Assembly: GCA_963710975.1 (NCBI GenBank)
Contig: CAVQCG010000004.1
Coordinates: 62,001 to 126,000 of the forward strand
Source: JBBQXH01 sp963710975
GTDB lineage: Bacteria; Actinomycetota; Thermoleophilia; Gaiellales; Gaiellaceae
DNA length: 64,000 nt
Direction of reading: 5' to 3'
The notes below the pieces were generated by a model. The model was not told the origin of the DNA. It saw only the letters and a program-made list of their open reading frames with translations, and ran no database searches. The position numbers and the translations under genes are program-made. This document shows positions 8,461 through 18,391 of the stretch, piece by piece. Numbering within the stretch: the first letter of the stretch is position 1; each line of letters starts with the position of its first letter.

Positions 8461-8840
8461 CAGATCAGTCTGAACGAGAAGGTTCCGGCCTCGCGGTGTC
8501 CATCGGCCGAGACCACCTTCCAGAAGACCTTGTAACGGCCGTTTCTCAGGTTCGGTTTCAGGGCGACTCTGAGCCTGCGGACATCGGTCGGATCCCTGCC
8601 GTTCGGGCCAGTCGACACGATCGTGCCGCCGGCGTTTCGGACGACGATCGAGCCGCTCTTGATCTCCTCGCCGAACCTGACGAGGACACGCCGGGGCTGC
8701 TTCGTCAGCTTGGCGCCGGCCTTCGGTGTCGTCCCGAGGAGTGGTGCATGGGCGGCGGCGGGGGCGGCGGCGGGCCCCATCACGAGGATGGAGCCCAGTG
8801 CCGCTACGCCGGCCACCGCGAGCAGGTGGCGGATGCTCAT
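8460..8840 (-). CDS. copC: CopC domain copper-binding protein
   Basis: Small exported copper carrier of 126 aa. The signal peptide ends AAAHAPLLGTTPKAG, so the mature protein starts near the His that forms the CopC Cu(II) site. The second half of that site is the SADGHREAGTFSF motif at the C-terminus. The beta-sandwich length is normal for a free-standing CopC. It is coupled to the YcnI gene downstream by a 1-nt overlap and preceded by a second YcnI-like gene. It probably hands copper to the CopD-type membrane protein of the same cluster. Confidence 0.9.
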   Translation of the reverse strand: MSIRHLLAVAGVAALGSILVMGPAAAPAAAHAPLLGTTPKAGAKLTKQPRRVLVRFGEEIKSGSIVVRNAGGTIVSTGPNGRDPTDVRRLRVALKPNLRNGRYKVFWKVVSADGHREAGTFSFRLI

Positions 8841-8852
8841 CTTCTCGATCCC

Positions 8853-9320
8853 TCAGTCCCCGAGGCCGGGAGGCGCCGTCGCAGTTATGACGGTCTCCGA
8901 GGCCTCTTCGTCCCCGGGCTCGCCGGTCCAGCGGACGACGGTCCCGTTCCTGTAGGTCTGGAACGCCTTCCAGGCGACTGTCCCCTCGGTCTCCGGCGTC
9001 GAGGCGATGAACGAGAACCTCCGGTAGTGACCCACCGGAAGGGATCCGCGGACGGTGAGGGCCGTGATCCGGCCGTTGACGCGCGTGATCGTCCACTTCC
9101 AGCCAGGGGTTTGCTCGACGTTGAAGACCGTGAAGCCGTTCGGAATCAGCAGCTTGACCTTTGTCGTCGGGATGTTCTTTTCGTTCGGAACGGACATTGT
9201 GAACTCGTAGAAGCCGCTCGGTTGCACTTCTCCGGGCCTGACGGCAACGTGGGCGAACGCGGTTGCCGGGATCGCGAGTGCGGCCACGGCCGCACCGATA
9301 GCGACAAACTTGCGGTGCAT
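8853..9320 (-). CDS. Second YcnI-like (DUF1775) exported protein
   Basis: The start at 9320 is chosen over the upstream 9353 ATG because an AAGGAG ribosome-binding site lies just before it. The 155-aa product has a signal peptide ending ATAFAHVAVRPGE, giving a mature N-terminal His, then a DUF1775 domain (SVPNEKNIPTTKVKLLIPNG, TPGWKW, GHYRRFSFIASTPETEG, WTGEPGDEEAS). Unlike its paralogue at 7762-8460 it has no C-terminal membrane anchor. One cluster therefore codes for a soluble and an anchored YcnI protein. Confidence 0.85.
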   Translation of the reverse strand: MHRKFVAIGAAVAALAIPATAFAHVAVRPGEVQPSGFYEFTMSVPNEKNIPTTKVKLLIPNGFTVFNVEQTPGWKWTITRVNGRITALTVRGSLPVGHYRRFSFIASTPETEGTVAWKAFQTYRNGTVVRWTGEPGDEEASETVITATAPPGLGD

Positions 9321-9340
9321 ATGACTCTCCTTCTGATTGA

Positions 9341-9910
9341 TCACTCCATGCAAGGGCGGTCAGTCGAGGGAGGGCCTCTGCTCGAGAGCTTGTCGACAAG
9401 AGGGCGCCTACGCGGGTGATGGGACTGGGCGCCCGGAATCGGTGTCGACGAGACGAGATGATGGAGGGCTCGCCATCGCGCACCGCGCTCGCTGAGAAAT
9501 CCCAGGGCTCCGTCCGCGGCGCGCCGAAGCCGCCTCCACGCGGCAGCCTCGCCGCGCCGCAACCAGAAGGCGGCGGCTGCAGTGGCGCCCGTATGGACGA
9601 GGAGCATGGCGAGACTGGCTCCCTTCTGTGCCGCGTGGTCGTGTCCCGCCGGAACCGTGAGTGACAGATGGAGAACGACCTGAACGGCGACGAGCCCGAA
9701 CAGGATCGAGACGAAGCCGCGCTCGCGGTCGAGGAACCAGCGCGATCCAAGCGCCGCGAGGGCCACCACGCCTGCCCACAGCGCCGGGCTCGGGTGGACG
9801 CCCGAGATCGACCAGTGGCCGAGCGCTGCCAGCGATGCCGCGACGACGCCGAAGCAGAGCGACCGTGTCCAGAGGACGCCGCCGGAAGGGCGCAACACGG
9901 TGGCGGTCAC
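9341..9910 (-). CDS. Membrane protein of the copper cluster, unknown function
   Basis: A 189-aa protein with about four hydrophobic segments (residues 18-32, 43-55, 68-85 and 97-115) and a basic, His-containing C-terminal tail (SHHPRRRP). The central loop LSLTVPAGHDHAAQK carries His residues that could bind metal. I do not recognise a named family. The start overlaps the stop of the 9907-10566 gene by 4 nt, and the gene lies between exported copper proteins, so a role in copper handling is inferred from position only. Confidence 0.65.
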   Translation of the reverse strand: MTATVLRPSGGVLWTRSLCFGVVAASLAALGHWSISGVHPSPALWAGVVALAALGSRWFLDRERGFVSILFGLVAVQVVLHLSLTVPAGHDHAAQKGASLAMLLVHTGATAAAAFWLRRGEAAAWRRLRRAADGALGFLSERGARWRALHHLVSSTPIPGAQSHHPRRRPLVDKLSSRGPPSTDRPCME

Positions 9911-10566
9911 AGGGCTTCCGCCTCGTGCTCGGAGCTACGGTGCCTGCGGCGGGTCACGATCACCTTCGCCAGGAGTGCCAGGGCTGCAACGATTCCGATT
10001 GCTGCCGCCAGATAGACCCAGGGTGGGCCACCGGGTGGTGGCGCGTAGTCGAGCGACCCGGCGATCGTGAACGCCTTCCCGTCGACCTCGCCGGGCACCG
10101 ACCAGTCGAAGACGTGGTGTGCCGTATCAGGGTCTTCGCGCACCATCGGCGGGCCGATCGGGCTCATCCAGTGGATGCGGTGGTCGTGCCACTCGTACGT
10201 GTCACGAGCGGTCACCAGCTTCCACTCGGGAGCCGCCTTCGCATCGGCGGTTGGCGGCACCGTGACGTTGCCATAGCGATCCTCGTTCAGGTAGACGGCG
10301 GGGGAGTGAACGTTCTCGAAGACTCCGCGCGGCGTGAACTTGAGATAAGGCTCGCCGTCGTAGCCCTCGACGATGAACGTGCGCCCGCTCGCGTTCGCCA
10401 CACGAACCCGGTCCTCCCGGTCGACGACCTCGATCGTTACACCCTCGAGTGTCGGCTCGACGCTCGTCACGGTCGACGTGTAGCCGGGAAGCCCGCCGCC
10501 GTGTGCGAGCGCCGCCGGGCAGGCGACGAGCGCGGTGACCATGAAGATCCCTAACAGCGTTCTCAT
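9907..10566 (-). CDS. Exported, C-terminally anchored protein of the copper cluster
   Basis: A 219-aa protein with an N-terminal signal (LLGIFMVTALVACPAALAHGGG), leaving a His-Gly-rich mature end. A soluble domain with a conserved look follows (VEVVDREDRVRVAN-type strand, KFTPRGVFENVHSPAVYLN, YEWHDHRIHWMSP), then a single C-terminal helix and an RRRHRSSEHEAEAL tail. The HDHRIHWM motif is a good metal-ligand candidate. Similar proteins occur beside CopC/CopD in actinobacteria, but I have no functional name. It overlaps both neighbours by 4 nt, so it is part of one transcript. Confidence 0.7.
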   Translation of the reverse strand: MRTLLGIFMVTALVACPAALAHGGGLPGYTSTVTSVEPTLEGVTIEVVDREDRVRVANASGRTFIVEGYDGEPYLKFTPRGVFENVHSPAVYLNEDRYGNVTVPPTADAKAAPEWKLVTARDTYEWHDHRIHWMSPIGPPMVREDPDTAHHVFDWSVPGEVDGKAFTIAGSLDYAPPPGGPPWVYLAAAIGIVAALALLAKVIVTRRRHRSSEHEAEAL

Positions 10567-12218
10567 CGATCTCTCGCCCCGATCGGGACTGTCACGGTCG
10601 TCACCAGGGCTGTGAACTCTCCCTGCCGCCCTTCGAGCCGCAGCGTCCAGTCGCCCGCGAAACCGAGACTTGCCCCAGTGGCCACGAAATGGCCGGGTGC
10701 GAGTCTGCGCGTCTCGAATCGAAGGGGGCCGATGCCCTGACTCGGAAGCGTGGCGACCACAGTCATTTCGGCGACGTCGGCCGGCTGCCCATTCTTCCTC
10801 GTGAGGTAGAGATGGATCTGGTTCGGCCCGGTCTTCGCCGGGTCGACGACGACGTTCGCCTCGAATGCCCCGATGGCAGCGGTCGTCGCGTACGGGCCGA
10901 CCGGTGAGGTGACGGTGCGGGCCGGCGGCTCGGCGACGAGCACCGCCGTGACAGAGAGCACGGCGACGACGAGGACGAGCTCCACTGCCGTGGTGAGAGC
11001 GAATCGCCGCTTCTCGACCGGAGTAGCGACGTCGCGCCGGAGCAGGGGGACTTCCTTTCGGTTGTTGTACGCGCCGAGTGCCAGGATCGGAAGCAGGAGC
11101 CCGGCCTTGACCAGGATGAGCCTGCCGTAGGTCGTCTCCCAGAGCCCGCTCCAGGAGCGCACCTGCAGATACGCGTTGACGAGCCCCGCGACGAGGAGTG
11201 CCGCGACCGAGATCACGGCGATCGTCGAGAACCGGGGCACCGCATCCGACGCGAGCTCCCAGCGCCGGGTTCGCTCGAAGAGCAGTGCGAGGAGCACAAA
11301 CGCCAGGCCTCCGATCCAGACAGCCCCGGCCTGCACATGGACGACGTCGCTGATGAAGGACGCGGCTCCGCCGTTCGAGTGTCCGGCGGCGGCCGGGGTC
11401 AGCACGAGGCCTGCACACACGACGAGGGCGGCGTCGAGAGTCAACTCGGCGGCTCGGCCTCGTGCGCGCCTGAGCGCGATCGCCCCGATCGCAAGCAGGA
11501 GGCCGAGCACGGCTCGTGCAAGCCAGACCTGACCGAATCGCGTTCCGAGCACCTCGTCGATCGGCCGCCAGCGGAAGGCGTCGAGGATCCCGACCCCCGC
11601 CGCTTCGGCTGCCTGGAGCACGATTCCCACCAGCGAGACGACAACCAACCCACCGGCAAAGCCGGCAACGAGGCCCAGGAGCCTGCGCCGGGTGGCCTCG
11701 CTGGCGCGTCCGAGCACGAGCGCGATGCCGGTCATGCCGCCGACGCAGAGGAAGATCAATGCGTACGAGAGAAACCGAATCGTCGTGAAGGCGATCGAGA
11801 CGGTGCGCGAGGTCGCACTGCTCTGAAGCAACTGCTCCGCGATGCCACCGGGTTGCGCGCCCGGCGCACCTACGTGGAAGACGAACGCACCGGCCACCGG
11901 ATGCGTGTCTGCGGATACAACCCGCCATGTGACCGTGTACGTCCCGTCGGCGAGCCTGGGCTCGAGCCCTACAGAAGCGACATTCGCATCGGGACGCTCG
12001 ATCGACCCGTCGTCGACCCGTGCTCCGTCGGCCGCGTAGACGCGGATTGCGCTGGGCGACGTGTCGATCGACTCGCTGAAGCGCAGGGTTACCTGCGCAG
12101 GTGAGACCTGAACGACCGAGTCGTTCGAAGGTCTCGACTCCTCGAGGACGGCATGGGCCCAGGCAGCGGGGGCAATGGCGAGCGAAGCGAGAACCGCCAC
12201 GATCCCCGCAACCCACAC
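10563..12218 (-). CDS. CopC-CopD fusion copper transport protein
   Basis: Copper uptake or transfer across the membrane. The GTG at 12218 is chosen because AGGAGG lies just upstream; the frame stays open further but upstream sequence is not protein-like. A signal peptide ends PAAWAHAVLEESRP. The CopC domain (residues to about 120) has the terminal His and the VVSADTHPVAGAF motif. The CopD part has about eight membrane helices with GHSNGG and HVQAGAVWIGGLAF motifs. A C-terminal exported beta domain (about 440-551) follows. The fusion order CopC-CopD is known from Gram-positive YcnJ. Its stop overlaps the next start by 4 nt. Confidence 0.88.
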   Translation of the reverse strand: MWVAGIVAVLASLAIAPAAWAHAVLEESRPSNDSVVQVSPAQVTLRFSESIDTSPSAIRVYAADGARVDDGSIERPDANVASVGLEPRLADGTYTVTWRVVSADTHPVAGAFVFHVGAPGAQPGGIAEQLLQSSATSRTVSIAFTTIRFLSYALIFLCVGGMTGIALVLGRASEATRRRLLGLVAGFAGGLVVVSLVGIVLQAAEAAGVGILDAFRWRPIDEVLGTRFGQVWLARAVLGLLLAIGAIALRRARGRAAELTLDAALVVCAGLVLTPAAAGHSNGGAASFISDVVHVQAGAVWIGGLAFVLLALLFERTRRWELASDAVPRFSTIAVISVAALLVAGLVNAYLQVRSWSGLWETTYGRLILVKAGLLLPILALGAYNNRKEVPLLRRDVATPVEKRRFALTTAVELVLVVAVLSVTAVLVAEPPARTVTSPVGPYATTAAIGAFEANVVVDPAKTGPNQIHLYLTRKNGQPADVAEMTVVATLPSQGIGPLRFETRRLAPGHFVATGASLGFAGDWTLRLEGRQGEFTALVTTVTVPIGARDR

Positions 12219-12300
12219 CCGCCTCCTGCTACGAGCGGTGTAGATCGCGTACTCCTCCGTTGTGCTTCTCGAAAAGGCCGCCACGACGCGGCTGCGTCGA

Positions 12301-12900
12301 TCAGACGGGCAGAGGAGGCGCGCGACCCAGGAAGCCGCGGGCGAGCGGGCGCGTGGGGCCGAGGGTGACAGATATCGGGACAATGAACGAAGTCTCTCCT
12401 CCCGGGACCCGCGGCGGCCGGTCCTGACGCAGCAGCACGGCCCCGATCCGCTCAGACAGGGAGAGGAGCACGCACGCGATGAGGTAGGCGACCAGCGCGA
12501 ACGGGATCTGGAGGACGAGGCCGACTGCGAAGGTCGGCTCGAGCACGGCACCGAGCGGAAACGCCCCCGTCGAAAGCAACCGCTCGAGGTGCTCCTGGAT
12601 CCCGAAGCCGACCAGCGGGAGCGCGAAGAACACTGCGCGTTGAAGCCCGACGCACGCGATTCCGCGGGCTGCCTGGACGACGCGCAGGGCAAGAGCCGAG
12701 ACGAGCACGGTCGCAAGGACGGCCACCACGAGCGAGAGATGCTCGAGATAGCCGTGTCCCGTCGAGGCGAGGAGTGTCGCCCGTTCGTCTGCCCCGGGAG
12801 CGATGATCCGATAGCTCAGCTCGTGAGCGATCAGCGATCCGCTCATCATCAGCGGCGCGGCAAGCAGCCACGGGAATATCGGCCTCCCCACGACTGTCAT
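12301..12900 (-). CDS. Membrane protein, unknown family
   Basis: A 199-aa protein with five hydrophobic segments (about residues 10-28, 53-75, 84-100, 117-140 and 143-158). Histidines lie near membrane faces (SLIAHELSYR, TGHGYLEHLS, IQEHLERLLS). The last 35 residues are a Pro/Arg-rich tail. It sits between the CopC-CopD gene and the broken exported-protein gene, on the same strand with short gaps. I do not recognise a family. The conserved-looking HExxxR and HxxxLEH pattern in a copper cluster suggests a membrane metal or heme-linked role, but that is only inference. Confidence 0.6.
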   Translation of the reverse strand: MTVVGRPIFPWLLAAPLMMSGSLIAHELSYRIIAPGADERATLLASTGHGYLEHLSLVVAVLATVLVSALALRVVQAARGIACVGLQRAVFFALPLVGFGIQEHLERLLSTGAFPLGAVLEPTFAVGLVLQIPFALVAYLIACVLLSLSERIGAVLLRQDRPPRVPGGETSFIVPISVTLGPTRPLARGFLGRAPPLPV

Positions 12901-12916
12901 CGTGCCACGAATCGTC

Positions 12917-13855
12917 TCACGGGGGAGGGACGATCTGATCGGGCCTGTCGAAGGAGATGTACCGCTGTGTCATGAAATGCGCTGCGGAGACCATCTTGAG
13001 CTTCAGGGGTCGAAATGTCTCGTCGTCCACCCAGACCGTGAACCAGATCGGGATGTCCTTCGCCTGACCGGAACGACACGATCGAAACCGGTCGGCCGCG
13101 GATCGTTTCCCTGCCGATCAGCGAGGCGCTGGTTGCCCGCGTTCCCCAGGGAGGCTCGGGAACCATGATCGGTGTCTGACGCGACTCGACCCATTCGCCG
13201 CCCGGCTCGCGATCCCACCGTCTGCTCCCGATCGCGATTCCCTCCGCGCCGTTCCTGATCGCGAACGAGAGACGGCTCGGAGCTGCCATCGTCCAGCGGG
13301 TGTCGAGCACCTCGCCATCGCCGGAATCGAGGTGCTCGTCGTACGCGACGCTCCGAAGCGACCGAAATGTCTCGGAGAGTCGACGAACTGTGCTCCTCGC
13401 CGGCTCCCACTCGGGCGGGATGTCGAACGATGCCGTCGCCGGCCCGCGCGGTCGCTTGATCGTCACGGACACGGCGGCTGGGCTTGCCATCGGCGCCGGA
13501 GCCCGATAGCAGCCGGGCCCACAGGGTCGCCCCGCAACGGTCGGGCCGGACGGGTGAGGAGAATTGAACGCGCAGTCCTGTCGCCAGCCGTCCGTCGGGG
13601 TCGAGGATGGTCGCCGAGAGCCAGACCTTGTCGGGCGGTCTCCGGGCCACGGCAAGACCGACCGCCAGGTCACCGGCGCGGCCGCCCAGCACGAGTCGGC
13701 CAGCGTCTGAGCGCGCCTCTTCTCGGGGGATCGCTTCGACTGACCGCGACTCGGGAAGACCGCTCGATGTGCTCGCCCGGCAGGTACACGCCGGTCGCAA
13801 TGACTGTGGCCAGCCCGACTGCGAGGAATCCGACGATCAGGACCGCGTACCGCAT
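12917..13855 (-). pseudogene. YtkA/LolA-like exported protein, multiply frameshifted
   Basis: Four consecutive frame pieces form one coherent protein. The ATG at 13855 starts an N-terminal membrane anchor (RYAVLIVGFLAVGLATVIA). Next comes a YtkA/FixH-like beta domain (DKVWLSATILDPDGR). A long lipoprotein-sorting-like region follows (FDIPPEWEPARSTVRRLSE, then MVPEPPWGTRATSASLIGRE). The end reads IPIWFTVWVDDETFRPLKLK and stops at 12917. Shifts fall near 13740, 13515 and 13080. Three shifts in one gene is more than elsewhere in the window, so true decay is possible, but the reading is otherwise clean. It stands 17 nt before the next gene, so it belonged to the copper operon. Confidence 0.65.
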
Positions 13856-13891
13856 GCCTCAGGTTCGGGACGCAGTCCGTGATGGATTCCG

Positions 13892-14452
13892 CTACCCGAC
13901 TCTTTGCCCGTCCGGCGCGACGGCGAACCAAACCCCGCCGATGCTCTGACCGTTGACGTCCCCGGAGTTCGCGTCGCCCGAGAACGTGTAGAGCGGGTGC
14001 CCGGCATAGGAGAGCTGCTTCGACCCGTCCGGCCGCTTGACGACCTTGACGAGACCCGCGTCGATGCCGTCGCCGAACGTCGGCTCGCCGCTCGCGGAGA
14101 GCGGCGGCCAATCGGCAGTGCACGGCCCGGTGCACACGCTCTTGTTCTTCTTGTCGGGCGTGAAGAGATACACGGTGTGTCCTCTCCCGTCGGTGAGGAT
14201 CGTTCCCAGGGAGGTCTCGGCGACGGTTAGCGTGAACGCCGTCGCGGGCTGCGTCCCGTCCGTGGTAGCGCCAGCGCCGTTGGTCGACCCGGACCCTCCG
14301 GTAGTGCTTCCGTCCGAGCTCGAGGTGGTTCCCGAGGCTGCTGTCGATCCACCGGTGGTGGCCGTCCCACCGCCAGAGCTCTCGCTCGAGCTGCTACAAC
14401 CGGCGAGGGCGAGCACGAGCGCGCAAGCGAGCAACAGCAATGCACGGGGCAC
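13892..14452 (-). CDS. Lipoprotein with two DUF/COG4315-type repeats
   Basis: The GTG at 14452 is preferred over the ATG at 14467 because the latter region supplies the GGAGG ribosome-binding site. The lipobox LALAGCSS gives a lipid-anchored protein with a Ser/Thr/Gly-rich linker. Two repeats follow with the conserved YxFxxD-type core: GHTVYLFTPDKKNKSVCTG and GHPLYTFSGDANSGDVNG. The first repeat ends with CTGPCTADWPPL. Such secreted lipoproteins are common next to copper or electron-transfer genes, but their role is not known. It is the first gene of the minus-strand copper cluster. Confidence 0.85.
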   Translation of the reverse strand: MPRALLLLACALVLALAGCSSSSESSGGGTATTGGSTAASGTTSSSDGSTTGGSGSTNGAGATTDGTQPATAFTLTVAETSLGTILTDGRGHTVYLFTPDKKNKSVCTGPCTADWPPLSASGEPTFGDGIDAGLVKVVKRPDGSKQLSYAGHPLYTFSGDANSGDVNGQSIGGVWFAVAPDGQRVG

Positions 14453-14480
14453 GGTATCCACCTCCATCGGTTGCTTCGGG

Positions 14481-14494
14481 ACCCTGAACAGGGT
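14481..14494. promoter_or_regulatory. Perfect palindrome between copper cluster and tyrS
   Basis: ACCCTG-AA-CAGGGT, 29-42 nt upstream of the lipoprotein start. ACCC...GGGT spacing recalls CsoR-type copper operators and the dyad at 58940. It would be well placed to control the copper operon. The regulator is not encoded in the window and the link is inference. Confidence 0.4.
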
Positions 14495-14523
14495 ACGGAC
14501 CGGGCGCGTAGGCGTGACGCCTC

Positions 14524-14529
14524 TATGAT
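14524..14529 (+). promoter_or_regulatory. -10 box of a probable leaderless tyrS promoter
   Basis: TATGAT ends 6 nt before the tyrS ATG, so transcription should start at or next to the start codon. No ribosome-binding site is present. The same layout is seen before several other genes in this window. Confidence 0.5.
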
Positions 14530-14535
14530 CGCCCG

Positions 14536-15705
14536 ATGGCCGATTCGGTCATCGACAGGCTGACGCGCAATGCCGTGGACGTCCTGCCCGCGGGCGCTCT
14601 CGAGCAGAAGCTCCGGCTCGGTCGACCGCTGCGGGTCAAGCTCGGGATCGACGTCACGTCTCCGGACATTCACGTCGGCAGGGGGATCCCGCTCCAGCGA
14701 ATGCGAGCCTTTCAGGACGAGGGGCACGTCGGAGTGCTGATCATCGGCGACTACACGACACGCATCGGCGATCCTTCCGGGCGCTCGGCAGAGCGACCGA
14801 TCCTCTCCGACGACGAGATCGACGCGAATGCCCTCACGTACATCGAGCAGGCGTGTCAGATCATCGACCGGGAGCGCACCGAAGTTCGCTTCAACGGCGA
14901 GTGGCTCTCGAAGCTGTCCTTCGCCGATGTGGTGAGGCTCACCCGGACGATGACGGTTGCCCGTCTCCTCGAACGAGACGACTTCGCCAAGCGCTACGCC
15001 GGCAACGAGCCGATCTCGGTATCGGAGCTCCTCTACCCCCTGATGCAGGCCTACGACTCCGTCGCCGTACAGGCGGATGTCGAGCTCGGCGGGACCGATC
15101 AGCTCTACAACCTGCTCGCAGGCAGGGAGGTCATGCAGGCTTACGGGCTCGAGCCCCAGGTCGTTCTCACCACGCCGATCCTCGTCTCGTGGGACGGGGC
15201 GAAGATGAGCTCGTCGCTCGGCAACAACATTCCGCTGACGGCAGCCCCGGAGGAGCAGTTCGGCCGGACGATGCGGATCCCGGACGCCCTCCTCGACGAC
15301 TGGTATCGCCTCATCGCCGAGACCCCCGTTCCCGCCGGTGACCCTCTCGAGTCGAAGCTCGCACTGGCACGCGGGATCGTCGCCCGATCGCACGGAGAGG
15401 ACGCCGCCCGAGGAGCAGAAGAGCACTTCACACGCGTCGTGCGCCGACAGGAGGCGCCCGAGCAGGTTCCCGAGGCCTTCGTGTCACCGGCCACAGATCC
15501 TGTCTTCTTGCCACCGCTGCTGAAGGACGTGTTCAGCCTGGGATCGACGAGCGAGGCTCGGAGGCTGATCCAGCAAGGGGCCGTCAAGGTGGACGGCGAG
15601 GTCATCTCCGAGCTCGAGTTGCCGCTCGCTCGCCTCGACGGCGTGCTGGTACAGGCCGGAAAGCGTCGGTACGCGCGGATTTTTGTCAGCACGGCGCCTG
15701 CTTGA
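14536..15705 (+). CDS. tyrS: Tyrosyl-tRNA synthetase
   Basis: Charges tRNA-Tyr with tyrosine in the cytoplasm. The 389-aa class I enzyme shows the HIGH-like motif HVGRG (about residues 45-49), the tyrosine-pocket region GDYTTRIGDPSGR, QAYDSVAVQADVELGGTDQ and the KMSSS motif in GAKMSSSLGN (about 220-229). A C-terminal S4 RNA-binding domain starts near residue 330 (FSLGSTSEARRLIQQGAVKV). The shape is the TyrZ-like branch. It starts right after a -10 box, without leader, and its stop codon overlaps the -35 element of the rRNA promoter. Confidence 0.95.
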   Translation: MADSVIDRLTRNAVDVLPAGALEQKLRLGRPLRVKLGIDVTSPDIHVGRGIPLQRMRAFQDEGHVGVLIIGDYTTRIGDPSGRSAERPILSDDEIDANALTYIEQACQIIDRERTEVRFNGEWLSKLSFADVVRLTRTMTVARLLERDDFAKRYAGNEPISVSELLYPLMQAYDSVAVQADVELGGTDQLYNLLAGREVMQAYGLEPQVVLTTPILVSWDGAKMSSSLGNNIPLTAAPEEQFGRTMRIPDALLDDWYRLIAETPVPAGDPLESKLALARGIVARSHGEDAARGAEEHFTRVVRRQEAPEQVPEAFVSPATDPVFLPPLLKDVFSLGSTSEARRLIQQGAVKVDGEVISELELPLARLDGVLVQAGKRRYARIFVSTAPA

Positions 15706-15729
15706 CAGGCATCTGCCTGCTGCTATCAT
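15702..15729 (+). promoter_or_regulatory. rRNA operon promoter
   Basis: TTGACA (15702-15707), 16-nt spacer, TATCAT (15724-15729). This near-consensus sigma-70 promoter stands about 300 nt before 16S. The -35 box overlaps the end of tyrS. Confidence 0.75.
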
Positions 15730-15825
15730 TCCTCGGCTGCCTCCACGGCCGCACCTTGAAGACGCCAACCTTCGACGACGGAGAGCCCTTCGTTCAAAGC
15801 CCGAAGAAGATCGAACTTCGAGCGA

Positions 15826-15857
15826 GGGGCCCTGCGACGTGAGTCGGGGGCCTTTTT
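15826..15857 (+). terminator. Terminator-like hairpin in the rRNA leader
   Basis: A GGGGCCCTGCGAC / GTCGGGGGCC imperfect stem is followed by TTTTT. It lies between the rRNA promoter and 16S, so it either attenuates the operon or stops tyrS read-through; passage of rRNA transcription would then need antitermination. Confidence 0.5.
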
Positions 15858-15880
15858 CATGGGACGGCCGAAGCGGCGCG

Positions 15881-15907
15881 GTCTTTGAAAACTCAACAGC
15901 GCAACGC
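15881..15907 (+). repeat. 16S precursor processing stem, 5' strand
   Basis: The segment around TTTGAAAACTCAACAGCGC is the near-perfect reverse complement of 17714-17740 in the 16S-23S spacer (about 23 of 27 positions). Together they form the long stem that encloses 16S rRNA and is cut by RNase III. It also resembles an antitermination boxA region. Confidence 0.7.
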
Positions 15908-16028
15908 GTTCGAGTGCCTCGCGGGCCTTGTGCACGCGAGGTCATATACATGACCGTTCGGGAGTCCGCTCCCGGACGCGTCTCCTTGAACCGGTAGCAA
16001 CCCGTCCTCTGGACGGAGAGCGAAAGGT

Positions 16029-17577
<1,549 letters not shown>

Positions 17578-17817
17578 TAGGGATGCCGGAGCTCTTACTC
17601 CGGCAGGCCGTCCGACTCGTGGATGCAGTCGGTTCGTTCAGTTCTGCTGATCGATCGACGTCAGTCGTCCGAGTACGGGCTCGCCTGGAACGAACGTCGA
17701 CCTCGAGCGTCGCGCGCTGTTGAGTTTTGAGAGACCGCCCTTTGAGGTGGTGTCTCGTTGCGGATTCGTTCGCGCGTACCTTGAAAACTCCATAGCGACA
17801 GACACGGTGTTCTTCAT
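17578..17817 (+). other. 16S-23S internal spacer without tRNA
   Basis: About 240 nt with no cloverleaf. It holds the 3' strand of the 16S processing stem (17714-17740, GCGCTGTTGAGTTTTGAGAG) and the 5' strand of the 23S stem (17771-17799). Confidence 0.8.
17771..17799 (+). repeat. 23S precursor processing stem, 5' strand
   Basis: The segment containing TTGAAAACTCCATAGCGAC pairs with 21557-21584 (CGCTATGGAGTTTTGAGGG) after 23S. The two strands enclose the 23S precursor. Confidence 0.7.
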
Positions 17818-18343
17818 GATCAAGAGACTAAGAGCGCACGGTGGATGCCTTGGCGCCAGGAGCCGAAGAAGGACGTGGGCGGCTGCGATAAGCCCGGGGG
17901 AGGTGCTGACCGACCGTTGATCCCGGGATTTCCGAATGGGGAAACCCACGCGTGGTAATGCGCGCGTACGCTTGCCTGAATCAAATAGGGCAAGTGAGGC
18001 AAGCGGGCGAACTGAAACATCTTAGTAGCCCGAGGAAAGGAAAGAAACCTCGACTCCCTGAGTAGTGGCGAGCGAAAGGGGAAGAGCCTAAACCTCAGTG
18101 ACGTGATAGGCGGCAGCCGTTGTCACAGAGGGGTTGTAGGGCCTGTCTTGATCCGCCTGCCGGCGGGTCGGGAAGTTACAAAGTCATGCGTTAGTCGAAG
18201 CGAGTGGAAACTCGCGCCACAGAAGGTAAAAGCCCTGTAGGCGAAAGCGTATGGCCTTCCTTGACAGGTACCTGAGTACGGCCGGGCACGGGAAACCCGG
18301 TCGGAAGCTACGGGGACCACCCCGTAAGGCTAAGTACTCCCTG

Positions 18344-18391
<48 letters not shown>

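Noticed and set aside
12219..12716. N-terminal extension of the CopC-CopD frame
   Set aside because: Ser/Arg-rich and overlapping the upstream membrane-protein gene; the signal peptide begins after GTG 12218.
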